Positions 14,301 through 28,100 of a DNA stretch of 64,000 nucleotides are shown one piece after another. Made by a program: the position numbers and the translations under genes. Positions within the stretch are counted from its first letter, which is position 1. Each line of letters opens with the position of its first letter. Source of the DNA: Amblyornis subalaris (Eukaryota; Chordata; Aves; Passeriformes; Ptilonorhynchidae); NCBI GenBank assembly GCA_018881555.1, contig JACAXG010000007.1, positions 14,489,235-14,553,234 on the forward strand, given 5' to 3'. Under the pieces are notes generated by a model. It was given only the letters and a program-made list of their open reading frames with translations, ran no database searches and had not been told where the DNA came from.

Positions 14301-16586
14301 GGAATTCACATCAGGCTAATCACATTTTGGTATTTAGAGTATCTTTTTAATTTATTTTTTAACTTCACCTCAACCCAAACATCAAATCTCGAGTGTAGGC
14401 TGGCAGTGCAGATGGTATGCCCTAGAGGTTTAAATGAAATAAAACACAAATGGGATTGAGAAGATTTGTACTGAAAGATGCAAGTGTGTTATTCCCAATT
14501 GGTAAAAATGGTCACTTATTTTTGTGTCGTGAAGCAAAAGACAGTTCTTACTATTGCCTACTATCACACACAATTGAGGAAACTCAGGGAATTACAGTGA
14601 AACTGATTAATTTCTGTCAAGGATGTAAAGTAAANACAGAGAAAACAAAAACATCTCCCATAAAGATTGTATATTTGCTTTAAGATTTCATATGGATGTT
14701 AAGAAGTTTTTATTGTAACTTTTTCATTGTGAAATTTAATTTGCATGCTCAGTGCATTAAAATTTCTTTGATAATGAGGGATTTTGTTTCAAGTTTGCTG
14801 CCACACTATTTCCTAAATATTATTTNTTTGTCATGTCCCTCCTTCATCTCAGAAATGTAGAGATGTTGTCTATTGATAACAATTCATCTTTTATGCACTC
14901 CATAGGTTACCATCATTCATATTTTACTAATAAATAATGGATATANTCCTGCAAGTAGGATGCGTATCTCTGGGAAAAGCATTTTCTGTTCAGAACCGTG
15001 ATTCCTGACTTTGTGAATCAATGGACTGTGATCAGTCCTCAAACATAATATTCCAACCACCATAAACCATTACCAGAGTTACACGTGAAAATACTTGAAT
15101 GGTTCTGTAATTTATTATAACCTCACAAGATCATGGCTTGGATATCATGGGAAAACTGGGAGTTAGGCTGTTTAGTAGATTAAACTCAATAAAAGAAATT
15201 GTAGGTTCCACTGACATCCACTGGAGCAATGTTGGAAATGCATATCCTTTCTGGAGGCAGTTGAGTTTTGGGAATTCACCTGTGCAAGATGATGATTTAT
15301 ATTCATAGCTCTGTTCACTTTAAAGGTTTTATCAGAAATAAAAGGAACTAGAATCTATGAACAACAGCGATTTCAGCAGTACTCTGAATGGGTTACGCTC
15401 ACCATACTCATTTCTTTGTCCGGCGGAGGCTCTGGAGATTTGCACTGGCTGTATGAATACAAAACTTTACTTTCTTTGTAGTGAAAACTTAGAAAAGCAT
15501 CGGCCTAAATGTAGAATAAGTTAATTATATTTGGGTTTAAGATTTAGAAAAATAGAAATTTTATTTCTGTTGCTAAAAAAACATCTCTTTGACTACTTAA
15601 TGGAAATCTAATTGTGAAGATTGCAAGATGCCCAATGATAGAAATTGTGGTCTTAATTTAAAAGGGCTATAACTTTAGACACTGTGCACCTTTAAAGTGT
15701 TTCCCAACCTTTGGAATATGAGAGCTGTCCTCTTTCATTATCACCTTTGAGGCAAACCTCAAAGNAAACCTCCTTGGGACTGGGAGCTAAAAATTATTTT
15801 TAAGTCAAATGGCAACTGATTGCTAACCAAGTGATTGAGGTTTTCAGGCTGTCAGTCCTCTTTATTTTCATACCAGCACAAATCGTAGCGCTCACCTGAC
15901 TTGCTGCTTATGAAGCATCATTCCTTGGCAATCATGTTTCCTGACTGTTTTTTTCTTTAGATTTAATCATCTGTACATATTAAGCCAATTCAAGTATCAG
16001 TGGAGGTGATTTATAGTTTTGGCTGTGTGTATCATTGTTGATCTGGTTTTACAACAGAGGATGGAGCCTTCACAGGCTTCCAATCTCTCTGCTAGTCTTT
16101 AAACNTCTTAGCTGGTCTTTATAAGGTCAAACACTTAAGTTGTCTAGGTTCACCACTTCAAGGAATATTAGGTGTGTCTCCAGAAAGGCTCACTGCAATC
16201 CTTAGGTATGGTAATGGCCATTCTTCCCTGGAATATCCATCTTGCAAAAATCTTGAGGAGTTAGTGGCAAAGATAAAAATTTGTCTAGAAGGATTTACAG
16301 CTTCTTTGTCTGCCTTGACTGTCGGATTAGTAAAGTGCACCTATGGAAGAATGCCTTTGGTGTTGATAATCTCTAATGCCACTAAGAGAAAAGAAGTTTT
16401 TTCAGTCATGCAACAATGGGCAGCCACAGTCGTTCCATGTGGATCCATGTTGTGTACTTGCTGTTAATTCCAACCCTGGGAATTACCTTATTGAAGTCAC
16501 GTTAATATGGAGCTCTTTTACCAACAATACACTTTCCAAGGGATATTAAGTTATTATGTTAGATCTGATAAAGTTCCTGAAAAGAC

Positions 16587-16656
16587 AAAAAAAAAAAAAA
16601 AAATCAGGATCTGGTAGAAGCTAATTTAGAGTGCTTTTGTTTGTTTGTTTGTTTTT
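16587..16656. repeat. Poly-A run (A17) and nearby TTTG microsatellite
   Basis: A run of 17 A occupies 16587-16603, and a (TTTG)n tract of about 22 bases occupies 16635-16656. The A run could be the tail of a decayed retro-insertion, but no target-site duplication or element body was identified next to it. Confidence 0.85.
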
Positions 16657-17481
16657 CCAGTCTATTGCCTAAAATCTTGATTACTTACTTTGCTACATAA
16701 TCTGTCCTTTGCACCTCTACTCCTCTTCCCTCCTCCTCCACCAAATCCGTTACTAATTTCATACTTTANCATATAAGAAGGTATTTTTCTAGGATCAGTA
16801 ACTGTAGGCATAGCTTCTAGTCTAATCATGCTTTTGATTAGAAGAGAGAGGATAATAACTCCCTTCTGGATATTATTTATGATAGAATTGAGGTAGATGA
16901 TCTGAAAAACTCTCTGCAGCCATGGGAGAACACATTCATTCCTATCTTTAGCTCATCAAGGCTGATGTTATAAGAAATGTCTTCCATGAGTCTAACTTAT
17001 GGAATGTCAACAAGATCTTTGGATAAATGAAGATGAGCCTACCATATGTTATCTAACTNCTACTTCAGGCAAAACGAAGGCAGTGAAGAATGTACCACTG
17101 AGCACCATCTTTAAGTTATTTTTTTTATTTACACTGCTGATGCTGCAAAATGGAGCTAATGCCTTGCTACTTTATCTTCCATTGCAGAGGCTATACAGTT
17201 AAAAGTGAAAAAAAAAATCCAAACCCAAATCACTAAAAAACTACCTAAAGAATCGTTCTTTGCAACAGTTTAGTCCAAGCTGCCTTCTTGATTCTATTAC
17301 CAGAGTCTGAAGTTTTCTACATGATGGCAGACAATTTTTCTGAACCAAACTGGCTCAGAGTTTTAGTATCAACGATTATATTGGAAGAAATGGAAATTAA
17401 TATCTAATTACATACTTTTTAAATTAATTAGCTTTGAAAAGTTGAAAATCATTNTTTCATAAATGCTCACTTTCAAACTGA

Positions 17482-17540
17482 GCAAAAGAAACTGTATTAT
17501 AACTGTAATAACTATGGGCAAAAGAAACTGTATTACAACT
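17482..17540. repeat. Imperfect tandem duplication, 36-bp period
   Basis: The 23-base block starting GCAAAAGAAACTGTATTA at 17482-17504 recurs at 17518-17540 with one substitution (T to C) within the block. The period is 36 bases. This is a recent-looking local duplication in an otherwise unique region. Confidence 0.85.
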
Positions 17541-17909
17541 AAAGAAATAGGCTAGCTTAGTGTAGAATTTTACAGATGAATATGAATCTGCAGAGCCTTA
17601 TCAAAATAGATGGAAAGGTTCTGCCTTGGAGACACAGACTTACTGCCACTGTTTTCAGGCCATCAACACAATTTTCTCTGGTTCTGCATCAGGATGTGAG
17701 CTTATGTTATATATTATGAAAAGGGGACGATTTCTTTTGTGTTTGTTTCCAAACTTTCTTAATATTTACTTTTGGATGAAATTCTGATGGAATGCAATTT
17801 TGAGTTTTTCATTCTGCTTGCCATAAGCTATTCATAACCAGAAAATAACCAGACATGCAAAAGCTTGTAACTACCTCACAATTGTCTGAAAAGCAACAAA
17901 AAATATGTC

Positions 17910-17940
17910 TTTTTTAAGGTTATTTTATAACCTTAAAAAA
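17910..17940. repeat. Perfect 14-bp inverted repeat with 3-nt loop
   Basis: The left arm TTTTTTAAGGTTAT (17910-17923) and right arm ATAACCTTAAAAAA (17927-17940) are exact reverse complements, separated by TTT. The stem is AT-rich. It is too short for a microRNA precursor, so a cruciform-prone simple palindrome is the safest description. Confidence 0.85.
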
Positions 17941-20900
17941 ATGACATGGATGTAAAATTAGACTTACTGCAATNTATTACTGATTTCACAGTTGCTTCTT
18001 AATTTTATCCAGAATAGTGGTTTTGGGGAACAGTGGGGAATGGATGAATAGAAGAGAAACTAAGAATATGTGGGTTTTTCCTTGCAGTATGTGGCTGCTT
18101 CTGGGCTGAAGCACTAAAAGTGTGTGTTAATAGCATATAGCAACAATGTAAGATTGGAAATAANGAATAATACCACGCCTGATGAAAACTGCCAATGCAA
18201 TTTGTGCAGGTAGAATGCAATTACCCAGATTGGAATATAGCCAGACACGAAAGCATCATACTTTCTGTTTCAGACAATGCGGTGGCTACTTAGGATATAA
18301 CAAGCAGGAATTTTTTTGAGACACTTGCGTGTCCAAACCCTAGTACTTTTCAGGGATTTTTATGTTGCTGCCTCAACCATCGGTGTACTTTTGTGCCCTT
18401 AACATACTTAAGCAGAAGAGCTACCAGTTATTCCCCATAGCCTTTAAAAAAAAGAGCCCCAAAACTCCCAATTCTTGTGATTTAATGTTCTAGATGTTTT
18501 GTTGCTCAGTCTTAGAGGGTTTTATGTAGCTTGGGTGCATTTTAAATACATGAAATACTAGATCTGCTTTAAATAAAAGCATTGCTGTGGGAGTATGCTC
18601 AGATTAAAAAGAGACTGTTTACTTCATACCTCAGTCTTGTTGCAAATTTTNTTTCTGAAAAACCCAACAGTACATAAGCAGTGGGTAAATTATTATAGGA
18701 TGGTGTTTTTCCAAAAGTTGCTGTATTTTATATAGAAGACTGATAATACAGTAAACATTTGATGCTGAATTTCTCTGAATAGAACCAAGATGGAAAGCGA
18801 TGTACTTCAAGATTTGGACTAAATATTAAAATGAGTTCCACTTATTCAAAATGTTATTTATATGCCCTTGGGCAATAAAAAAATGTAAACCTACAATTAT
18901 GGTCGAAGGCAATTCTCAGCTCTTCTCATGTTTGCTTTATCTATGCGTTTTAGCAATTTCTGCTGGCTGGATTTACTTTGCGTTGGTTTGACTGAAATTG
19001 AGAGGTTGATGGTGAAATGGCACTTCAGAGAAATTCTGTATAAGAATAAATCATTATGAAATAAGCTTAAGTTCTCCTTAACTGTGGCTTTTTAATCCCA
19101 TTACAGAAGACTAATTGGTGCTAATGTGTATTTTGGAACTTTTAGAACAGTGGTTTTCCTCTACTCATCATCTACTAAAAGGTTCACATTCAACTGGCAT
19201 CATTTTTATGTAACTGAAAGACAAGATGGAAAATGTACATTTTGAATTTTCTCATATGATATTCATTATATCATTGGGATGTTGACNCTTTCTTTCTGAG
19301 GCTAGTCAAAGTGATTTCATTAGCAGTACTGATTTCTGGAAGAAAAAAAAAAAGAATATTTTTGAAGCTGACATTTGAGCCTTTCTGCATTCCTCAGATT
19401 TTTGTTGATGTCCTTATTTCTGAAGTACTGGTTCCAAACAGCAGACAAAATAGCCAGTAGCACTAAAGACAGCAGCAGACTGACTATGTTGCTGAAGGCA
19501 AAGGAGACAAGTTTTGGATGTTTGAACCAACCGAACCTGTGTGTCATCTCTGGCTAACCCTTTGCACCTGCAGAAGTCTTGTGCAGCAAGGAAGAGCAGC
19601 TTTTCCAAGGAAATCGTAGTCATTTCATTTCCAGTGTCAACAGGAAGAGAAAGACCTTGTCATCTCACCTCTTGTACTTTTCAGTCCTCGTCTTTTCACA
19701 TTTTTTCAATTTACCTGTGCTGCCTGTCTTACGGCAGCCCAAGAGCAGACCTTCACCCCTTCCTTTCCCTTGCTAGAAAGACATGGATGTGTAAAAGCTG
19801 ATTTAACAGGAGAAATAAGAAGCAGGGCAGGCAGAAATAGTGTCAATGTAGATAAAGATGTAAAGGACTCTGTGTCCTCAGGCACTGAGTCAACTGACAT
19901 GACCAGCCATCATGTAACCCAGTGAGTTTATTTTGTCTCTAAAAATCAGGGCACTGAATAAAAACACCCATTGGGAATGGCCCTTGGAAACTTCTTAACC
20001 CCTGCACAATGCCTGGGAATCGCTACTAATTGGTGTGGTGAGTTTTACATGGTAGTGTGGGCGTAACCTAGGGGAGGAGAAGNAACACAAAGGTGACTGG
20101 GGAAGGAGAGAAAGGAGAAGGTATCTCCTGTAAAGGCAGGTGAGAAGGGAAGATGACTTTGGCAGTGTGAGAACTCAAATATTTGCAGGTAATCAAGGGG
20201 GACACATCCACTCTAAGCTTATTCCATCTTAGCAGGGGCAAAAAGNACACGCGCCGTTCCCGCCTGCCGTCAGGGGCCTGGCACAGGCGCTATCCTTCAC
20301 AAGGCTGTGGTTTACAATCTCCAAGCTTCTTATCTCTTTTCTTCCCCAGCAGGAGGCCTAGGCCTGTGAAAAATGTTTTTTAGGTCTTTTACAGCAGTCT
20401 GTTGTCTTCTAGAGGAATTCCACTTTTCAAGACAGGTAGAAAACAATGTGAAATTTCCCACACTGAATATTCTTAGCATCGTGCAGCTGCCAGGTCATTT
20501 TGAGTGAAAATAACTATTTTTTCCTCCTTGCCAAATCTTCCAGTTTTAACCCTTTCCTTCCAACAGGCAGGTAGTGAAGTAGTGCCATTTTTCATTATCC
20601 AAACCTTCTCAGAACCAGTCTCCGAGATGTTTAAATCTCTGGTGTTGATGACCAATTGAGTAATCCACTGAATTCAGTAAAGAAAGCATCTTGACCAGAT
20701 GAAAATTTCCTCCTGTATAGTTGTGATGACAGTTTGTTTGCTTGAATGTAGTTATATAAGGTGTATTTTAAACATTCAAGTATTTCCCTGAAAGAGATGA
20801 CAACTTTTTTTCATACTCAAGCACATTTTATTGTATAACTGCCTGGTTTTCTACTAAATCAAAGGGAATTAGATATCTAAACAGCTTTGAAGATCTGAAG

Positions 20901-23900
20901 TTACATCTAGAAAGATTATTTNAAATGTAGGGCTCTGTGGTACCTCAGTATAGGAGATGACAGAAATCAGAGATGTTCTGAACAACAACAAAAAAAGGTT
21001 TCTATGTTGGTATATGCTTGTTGTAAAGAGGGTAGGGAGGTTTTGGTGCCTGCTTCAAAATGTATTTTTGCTTCATTGTATTTTGCAAATATTAAAAATG
21101 CATAGGCTGGGTAATTAATTTGCATTAGATGAGCATTTTCAGAAATTGTATTTGGCCAACAAATGTCTACTTTCAAATATTTATTTAAAACCTTTTGCTG
21201 AACATCCCACTGAATTTTTTTAGATTAGATAATTCTTTCATTGTCCTTACANTAAAATCAGCTCAGCTTCATTCAGCTTTTTGACTTCTAAGATTTGTAA
21301 TTAACTTTTTTTGTGCAATATTAATAGAAGAGAGAAAACCTGGGAGTTTCTTAGCTCCAGAACTTGGAGAGTGACAAATTAACAGAAAGAGCTGAAGAGG
21401 TTGAAAACTCTACCCACATCCTTAGTTTTATTGATGGAAGTATCATGGGGGAATTGAGGTCATGACACTTCTAGAGCTCCACATGTATAGCAAGACTNAC
21501 AAGTCTAAAAGCTTTCATCCTGTCCCTTTGATATCCTTATGTTCTTCCAAATAAAACAAGAATATAATACAATGACATTTTCCCCTCAAAAATTAGTATC
21601 TAGAATAAATTTCTAATTATTTTCCTTTTGTTCTTTTTTGATGATAAGATGTTTACTATGGACCACTAACATTCTCAAAAAGATTACATAAGGGANGGAG
21701 GGAATTTGTTGGGGAAAAGTAATTTTTACAAAAGAAAGGTTAATAATAACTCTTAAAGGAAAGTTTATGGAGGAATAGCAGTGAAGAGCTNTGGGGATTG
21801 TGAAAACCCCTTGTGATGTGAAATAATATTCTAGTTCCCTGAAGAAAACAGTCTAAATAAAAAGTAGAGTTAGATAGTAATGAAAAGCACAGAAATAATT
21901 TGCCCAGGGGTTCGGGTGAAGATGCTATTGTCAAACTTCTTTTTTTTTGAGCCAGTTTTATTATTCATGGACCTTTTTATGTGTTCTAGTTATTTCACTT
22001 ACAAAAAGATTCATGATTAGTGTGTATAAAACACAGAGTCTTTCATTTATGAATTAAAGCTTGGAGATTGGCACTTACTTAGCAGACCTGCATGAGTCTG
22101 GGTCAATATACTAGACTAGAAGAATCCACTTTGCTTCTCATTTTCTAAAAACTTCTGGCCTTTTTGGTTTTCTTACTTGCAGGTTTGAAAACCATAACTA
22201 TGAAATCTTCTTCAAACCTTTCCAGTGACAGGTATCCCCTCCAACAAATGGGTGCTACAATACTGGGTAATGTTCAATCTTGATGCTTTCAGAAACCTAA
22301 GAAAAAGGGACACACCACTAGGAGGGATTTGAATCCAGGTTGTGCACTTGCCTACCTGTTGTGACAAATCATATCCTTTACGGAAACNGTAATACAGTTT
22401 ATACATTGTGGTTTTGGTCATAGTGTGGCACAGCACAAATCTTAATCCTAAAAAAAATAGCAGATCATCTCTATTATTCTCTAATCTTTCTGTGCAAAGA
22501 ATTTCTCTGCCAGGGATTGTTCATCCATAAAGGTAAATCTTTGTAATTCANTGAAAATATGGTCAATGGGCACTTTAGATGCCACTGTATTTTATCTTAA
22601 TGCTTGTGCTATAGGTGTATCAATGACATTTATTTCAGACATTTGTTTTTTAAATATTTTAATAGTCCTTTGGTGTGGAAGCGAAACAGGGTTCACGAGG
22701 GTTTCTAAATCCTAGATTTTCCTCCTCCTCTTTCCCTGTTCTGTTATTTCTGTGGTGTGTGAATGTAGGTTAGAAATGGATGATCAGTTTTTGTGCAGCC
22801 AACATACTGTACAGCAGAAACTGCATGTTTCTGATAGGCGTGTACCTCATGCAACTGTGCCAGAGACTTTTTAGTATAAACCAGATATATACTGTAGTAT
22901 AAAAGGAGTATGTGCCCTAACTGAGGATGTTTGGGCAAGCCTGCAGACAACCCAAAATACTAATCTTGAGAAGTATGAAATTCTCCTTTACATAGTAGCA
23001 AGAAGTTGATTCCAGAAGTCAGTGTCAGCACCAGAGCATATTGAGAAAAACATGCGAAGAAAGAAAACAGGAAAAGTATATGAACTACTTAGTAGTCAGG
23101 AGAGATGAAGGGACAATGAAGACTAGCAACATCTTGANATGAACATTTCATTTCTCCTCTTCTTCTTCATAGTGTTTTCCATATTTGAACAGAGCTCTTG
23201 CCTCACATGTGATAAATCCTTTTCGTGTAGCCTATGGTTCCCACTTTATAAAACAGCAGTGATTGCTTTTTAACTTTTATGCTTCTTTTTTTATGCTAAC
23301 TGTCTTTAATGTTAACTTTTTCTTTTCTCTTGTCCTTCAGACACTTCTTGTTAGGAAAATTAATCCTGTACATAACCTTCACATTCTCCTTCATTTCTTA
23401 CACAGATGTTGAGGATTATCTGGCTCAGCTGATCTCTCGCATCTCATCACTAATCTCTTTTGTCAGCTTGTCCATTCTTCAGATATTATCTATTCTTTTG
23501 AAGTTCCTCACTTCTGTCGCTTGTATTCACTGAAGGAGCAATGACAAAAGATCCAGTGAAAATAGCAGCATAATTTACATATTTCATNTTTACCTTTAGA
23601 TTGATGCTAAACATATATGGTTATGGCCCTTCTTGTCCCTTTTACTCGTTGTTTCATACCTAGCACTTATTAAGACTGCCTTGATCAATAAGAGATAAAA
23701 ATTATAGCTTGTTGGAGTTGTCTGTAGTTGAAAATATTAATATTTGACTCTCAATCATGATGGAGGGCTCTGTTCCTTTTATATTTTTTCCTTGTTATTA
23801 ACTCTCCTACACCAGCTGTCTTCAATACAAAGGCAGGCAGATGTCTGCTGACAGCTGTATTTAGAAATTAGAGTGCTTTCCAGATTTAAATCCAAGATCT

Positions 23901-24613
23901 AAAATTTTAAGATCAATGCACAGATACTGTGGAGGTGAGAACTGCTGTTTTCATCTGAGTTTCATCTTCTACATTGATCTGTTGTTCCAATCAGTGTTTC
24001 ATCATCTTCCTATCCTAGGAAAATAGCAGCAGGCAAAATTGAACTGGTTCAGAGAAGTTCAGTGAGCTGATATTTATTTTTGAGAGGATACTCTATTTTA
24101 GAGAAATACAATACAAATATATCAGACTTATGATGTAGTAATCCTTATCTCTGAGGAAGTCCACCCAGGAGAAATTTAAGCTGGCTTCATGTGTTTTCAG
24201 CATTAATTAGCATTCTAGATATCTTACAGAGAGTCTGAGCCCTTAGGTTGCACCAACACAGTATCATATTTCAGAGCTGTGCAAACCCAGTAAAAATTCT
24301 AATCATGTGTTTTGTTCCTCTACCTCTGGCTCTTGTAGTCAAATATCTGTCAAAGAGATCAGTCAGAAAAGTAAAATATATTTATAAATACTGAAAGATA
24401 TTTTTTCTAAGTGGAATCATGCACCTTGTGGTGTATAATTTTGGAATGGGGAAGAGCTTTTATATTGTCATTATCAGCCTGTTGCAATATTTGTGATGCA
24501 GCAGCTGGATGTAATATTGGCACCTGCCTTTCTTATTGTGATGGGGGTGGGGAATAAGTTATTCCTGGTTGGAATTTCAAACTATATTGTGACAAAAAAA
24601 TCCGCCTTGTTCC

Positions 24614-25177
24614 TCAGGTGGGTTGGACCCAGCCAGCTGCCTACCTACTCCCGTCTCCCACGGGACAGGGAGAAAATGAAAGGAAGGCAGGAAGACTGAG
24701 GGATGGAGAGAAAGAAGGTTTAGTAAGTGAAATGAAAGTTGTGGGTGAAAGCAAAACAAAATAAGGAATTTATTAATTCCTACCCATTTGCAGACAGTTG
24801 TCCAGCCACTTCCTGGAAAGCAGGTCCTGAGAATGAGTTGCTTGGGATGTCATACATGTAAGCATCCTGAGTTCCTCCACCTTTCCTTGAGATTTTATTG
24901 CTTACTACATTNTACAGCATGGAACATCCCTTTGTTCAGTTTTCAGAACTGGTCATCAGAACCCCTTCCCAAGTTTTTGCCCACCCCCAGCCTGGAACCG
25001 TGGTGGCAGACTGGGAAAAAGAGAAAGTCTCAAAGCTATGCAAGCACTGTTTAGCAATAACCAAAACACTGGTGCTTTATCAGCACTGTTTGAGCCAGAA
25101 ATCCAGAGCCAGAAATCCAGAGCACGATTCAGGCTGCTACAACAAATGTTAATTTCAGCCCAGCCAGATGCAGTCCA
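24614..25177 (-). mobile_element. Degraded solo LTR of an avian endogenous retrovirus
   Basis: Read on the minus strand, this about 560-bp segment follows a long terminal repeat type common in bird genomes. The 5' end near 25177 (TGGACTGCATCTGGCTGGG) is followed by 'AGCAGCC' and the 'ACAGTGCTGATAAAGCACCAG' region. A 'CAGGCTGGGGGTG' block and 'AAAGGGATGTTCCATGC' come next. A TATA-like CAATAAAATC lies at 24891-24900. The R/U5-like part contains 'GCTTTCCAGGAAGTGGCTGG', 'ATTCCTTATTTTGTTTTGC' and 'GCAGCTGGCTGGG' near 24630. No gag, pol or env sequence was seen on either side, which is why I call it solo. The poly(A) region is degenerate and the ends do not keep clean TG...CA termini. The ERV class (II or III) cannot be decided from the LTR by eye. 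Confidence 0.72.
25092..25119. repeat. 14-bp tandem duplication inside the solo LTR
   Basis: GAGCCAGAAATCCA occurs twice in direct succession (25092-25105 and 25106-25119), with a further partial GAGC. The usual family member has only one copy of this block as far as I recall, so the duplication is probably private to this copy or subfamily. Confidence 0.85.
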
Positions 25178-28100
25178 CTTCCTCATCCCGTCAGGAAGAG
25201 CTGTTATTTTTTTTTTGGAGTCCAGCAGCAGTAGGCAGTGTTTTTCATCTAAACCATCCCAAAAGGGTGCATCATCCTGGCAGCAAAAGGTCAAACTTGA
25301 TGAGCATCACTTCAGGTTGGCCACTGCCAGTCGCCGGTGTCTGACCTCCACACAGTGCACCCATGTCCGCTCAGGGCTCTCCTTGATGTGGTGATAAGGC
25401 TCTTAGCTGCCCTCAAATCTGAGCTTTGCCTTAAAAGCCACGGCTCATCCCTGAGTGTATTATTATTGTGCCTTTGTCACAGCTCGTTGAGCCACATAAT
25501 AATTCTGCATGCATCACCACTTCCTCCCCTAGTAAAAGTGCCTGGCACCCAGAGATGGCAGCACGGTAAAGGTGGACTGTGTGCTTCGGGAGCAAAGTTC
25601 TCTAATGGCTAAGAAGTAGATTAGTAAAAGCCACAAAAGCAACGAGCACATTACATGTCTTATACAATCCTTTTGTGAGCTATTGGAGGTTCTTGTGGGA
25701 AAATTAAACCCTAAACTCATCGTATGTCCATTTTAAAGACAGTTTTGGTTTTGATAGCTAATATATTTTAAATTCCATTTAAACAGTTTATGAGATGCCT
25801 GTAAGATAAAACAGCTTTATTCATTGGAGAGTTTTCTTCTCTCAAACCTATTAAAATTTCAAGTATCAAGCATTCCAAGTCCCTGAGCCAAAATTCATAA
25901 AGCTTTTGATTCATTATTTTACATAAACAAACAGCCATTGTGCCTGATGAATTGATGTTGAGTGTGTTATATTAAATTCATAGATTCCCCAGTTGTTCTA
26001 TAGGATTCTCAGCTTTGCAGAATTGTCTGATTTTGCTTCTTGCATGATGCAGTAAATGATTAATATAGTAATTGTTGCTAGAATATTGAATCATCTGTTC
26101 TTCAGATTCAAAACTGATCCCACTCTGAAGAGCTTCTCCTCCAGTTCTCCTCCATTTACTGAAAGCAATAAACCTATGCCTTTCCTTTTCAAAAGTAATT
26201 GAACCAATTTAAATGTGAAAGTCTACATGGTCTCTACACTGTCTCTTCATTTCTCCCACGCTGCTTCTTCCCCTCTCCTTGTAGTTGCCAGTAGCTTCAT
26301 CGTCTTTTGTTTTCAGTATAACAACCTCTATTTTTTCTTAATTTTTTCTTGTCTGAATGCCAGCTCTTTTTCTTACTCTTTCTTCTCGATGTTGCTTTGG
26401 CTGCTAAGTTTTCCACTGCCATGGTTTCACATGATCAACTCTTCTTCAATCTATACCCTGCATATGTTTTATTTCATTTTGCGATACAAACATACTTGCT
26501 CTCCAAAGTATGTGAGTCTTTCTTTGTCCCAGTTCTTTCCTAAATTTGCTTTGAGATCTCTTTCAACGCCATTTTCATGATAGCTTTTTCCTTATTTTCC
26601 CACTGCTCATCCTCTACACCATGTCTTTTTTTTCCCTCCACATTTCTTCCTCCTTGTGGCTTCAGAACATTTTGGTTGGACCTGAAAGAGGATACCTGCC
26701 AAGAGGTAGGTTTGCTATTCAAGCTTCCAATCCCTACATCAAATGAAGGAGCTTGATTTTTTTTTATTTCTGGCCTTGCTCCATATGATGGTCTGGTTAT
26801 CAAACAAAGATTTTTNAATACATTTCTCAGTTTTGCAGGGGCTAATATGCATGCCCCTCCTCCCTTCTTTTTTTTCTTGGTGCTAATTTATCACTTTCTG
26901 GCAAATTGTGTGGAAATTTATTTAAAAACAAGATTTAAAAAATCAGATAAGAATTTTCTTGAATCTGATTACAGCAAGCAAGGAATTTTCCTCAAGAGAC
27001 AGTAATGACATCAATAACATGAATATTTAACTGCTACTCCATTGTTGCTACAGTGATACTCCAATGNGGTCACAGGCTCCATGTGTAGTAGGATGTGGTA
27101 ATAGAATATTTGTTTTGAAGACCACATAGTCGATGTGAGGATACANAGTTCTCATGCTCTGAAATCCTACCTAAAAATGGCACTGAAATTCCAGTCACAG
27201 CCTGTGACATTTCTACATGGGCATGAAAAAACACACAAGTGAAAAACAAGTGTAGCAAATTCACCATACAGATTAATTCCACAAAATTCTTGATTACACT
27301 CAACAAATGATAATGACAGCTACCTATCACAGTGGCTGAACTTTGTCTGTTGTTATTATGATTCTTTATAAGTCTGTATGTAGAAAACCAGTTTCAGCAG
27401 CACTTGCCAAAGAGTTACAAGTTTTTCTGTAAAAACACTCGGAGGACAGAAAGATTTAGTCAAATTGTGTGCACTGCTGTCGTGCAGATTTCAGTTTTCC
27501 CTTGGCTTGTTTGAAGAAAACAGAAGGCTTCATTTACCTTCTCTGTCTGCCATCGTTCAGCCAAATGGCTGTTTAAGCAGCTGGTCAAAACTAGAAGGTT
27601 CTGGCTCAGCTGGAAGACTGGAAGCAGTAGCCCAAATAGTATGGAGTCCAGGGACATGGTAATGAGGCAACATTATTAGGCAAGATTAGGCAATTTCTGG
27701 TATTGGGAATTAATATCTGTAGTGGGCTTGGCAAGTGATGGCCAGATGGAATAAAGGAAAGTAGACAAAAATAGGTGCTGAAGTTTGGACTTGTTGAAGT
27801 TCACCGCTAAATTTCATTTGAACAGGCATAGCAACACCGATGACAGAAAAGGCCCTGGTAGGAGGAGTTACAATAACCTCAGTTTATACTGATCAAGGTG
27901 TAAAGAGAAATTTTAGCTTTATGGAAAGCAGGAAAAAATGTGGTTTCATAGAGAATGCTCAGTAGAAGTCTGCAATACTGGCTGTTTCTTCTCTTAAGTT
28001 CGTTCCTTGAAACCACCTTTCCTCCTGCTTTCTGTATAGATAAACTACTAATCCAACCAATCCTCAGTGAAAAGACATCTAAAGCATGAAGGGACTTCGA

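Larger units (their letters stand above)
11396..24613. other. Non-coding DNA with small local repeats only
   Basis: I recognised no gene, RNA gene or interspersed repeat across these 13 kb. Local structures (poly-A and TTTG runs, a 36-bp tandem duplication, a 14-bp hairpin) are listed separately. Open frames, such as 16174-16467 plus and 19541-19801 plus, overlap open frames on the opposite strand and have no domain. The segment 20040-20300 is locally purine-rich and somewhat more GC-rich than its surroundings, without a recognised function. Confidence 0.55.

Noticed and set aside
26215..26580. 121-codon plus frame rich in F, S and L, resembling a membrane protein
   Set aside because: The hydrophobic look comes from T/C-rich DNA (TTC, CTT and TCT codons). 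It has no signal-peptide or transmembrane pattern that stands out from base composition.
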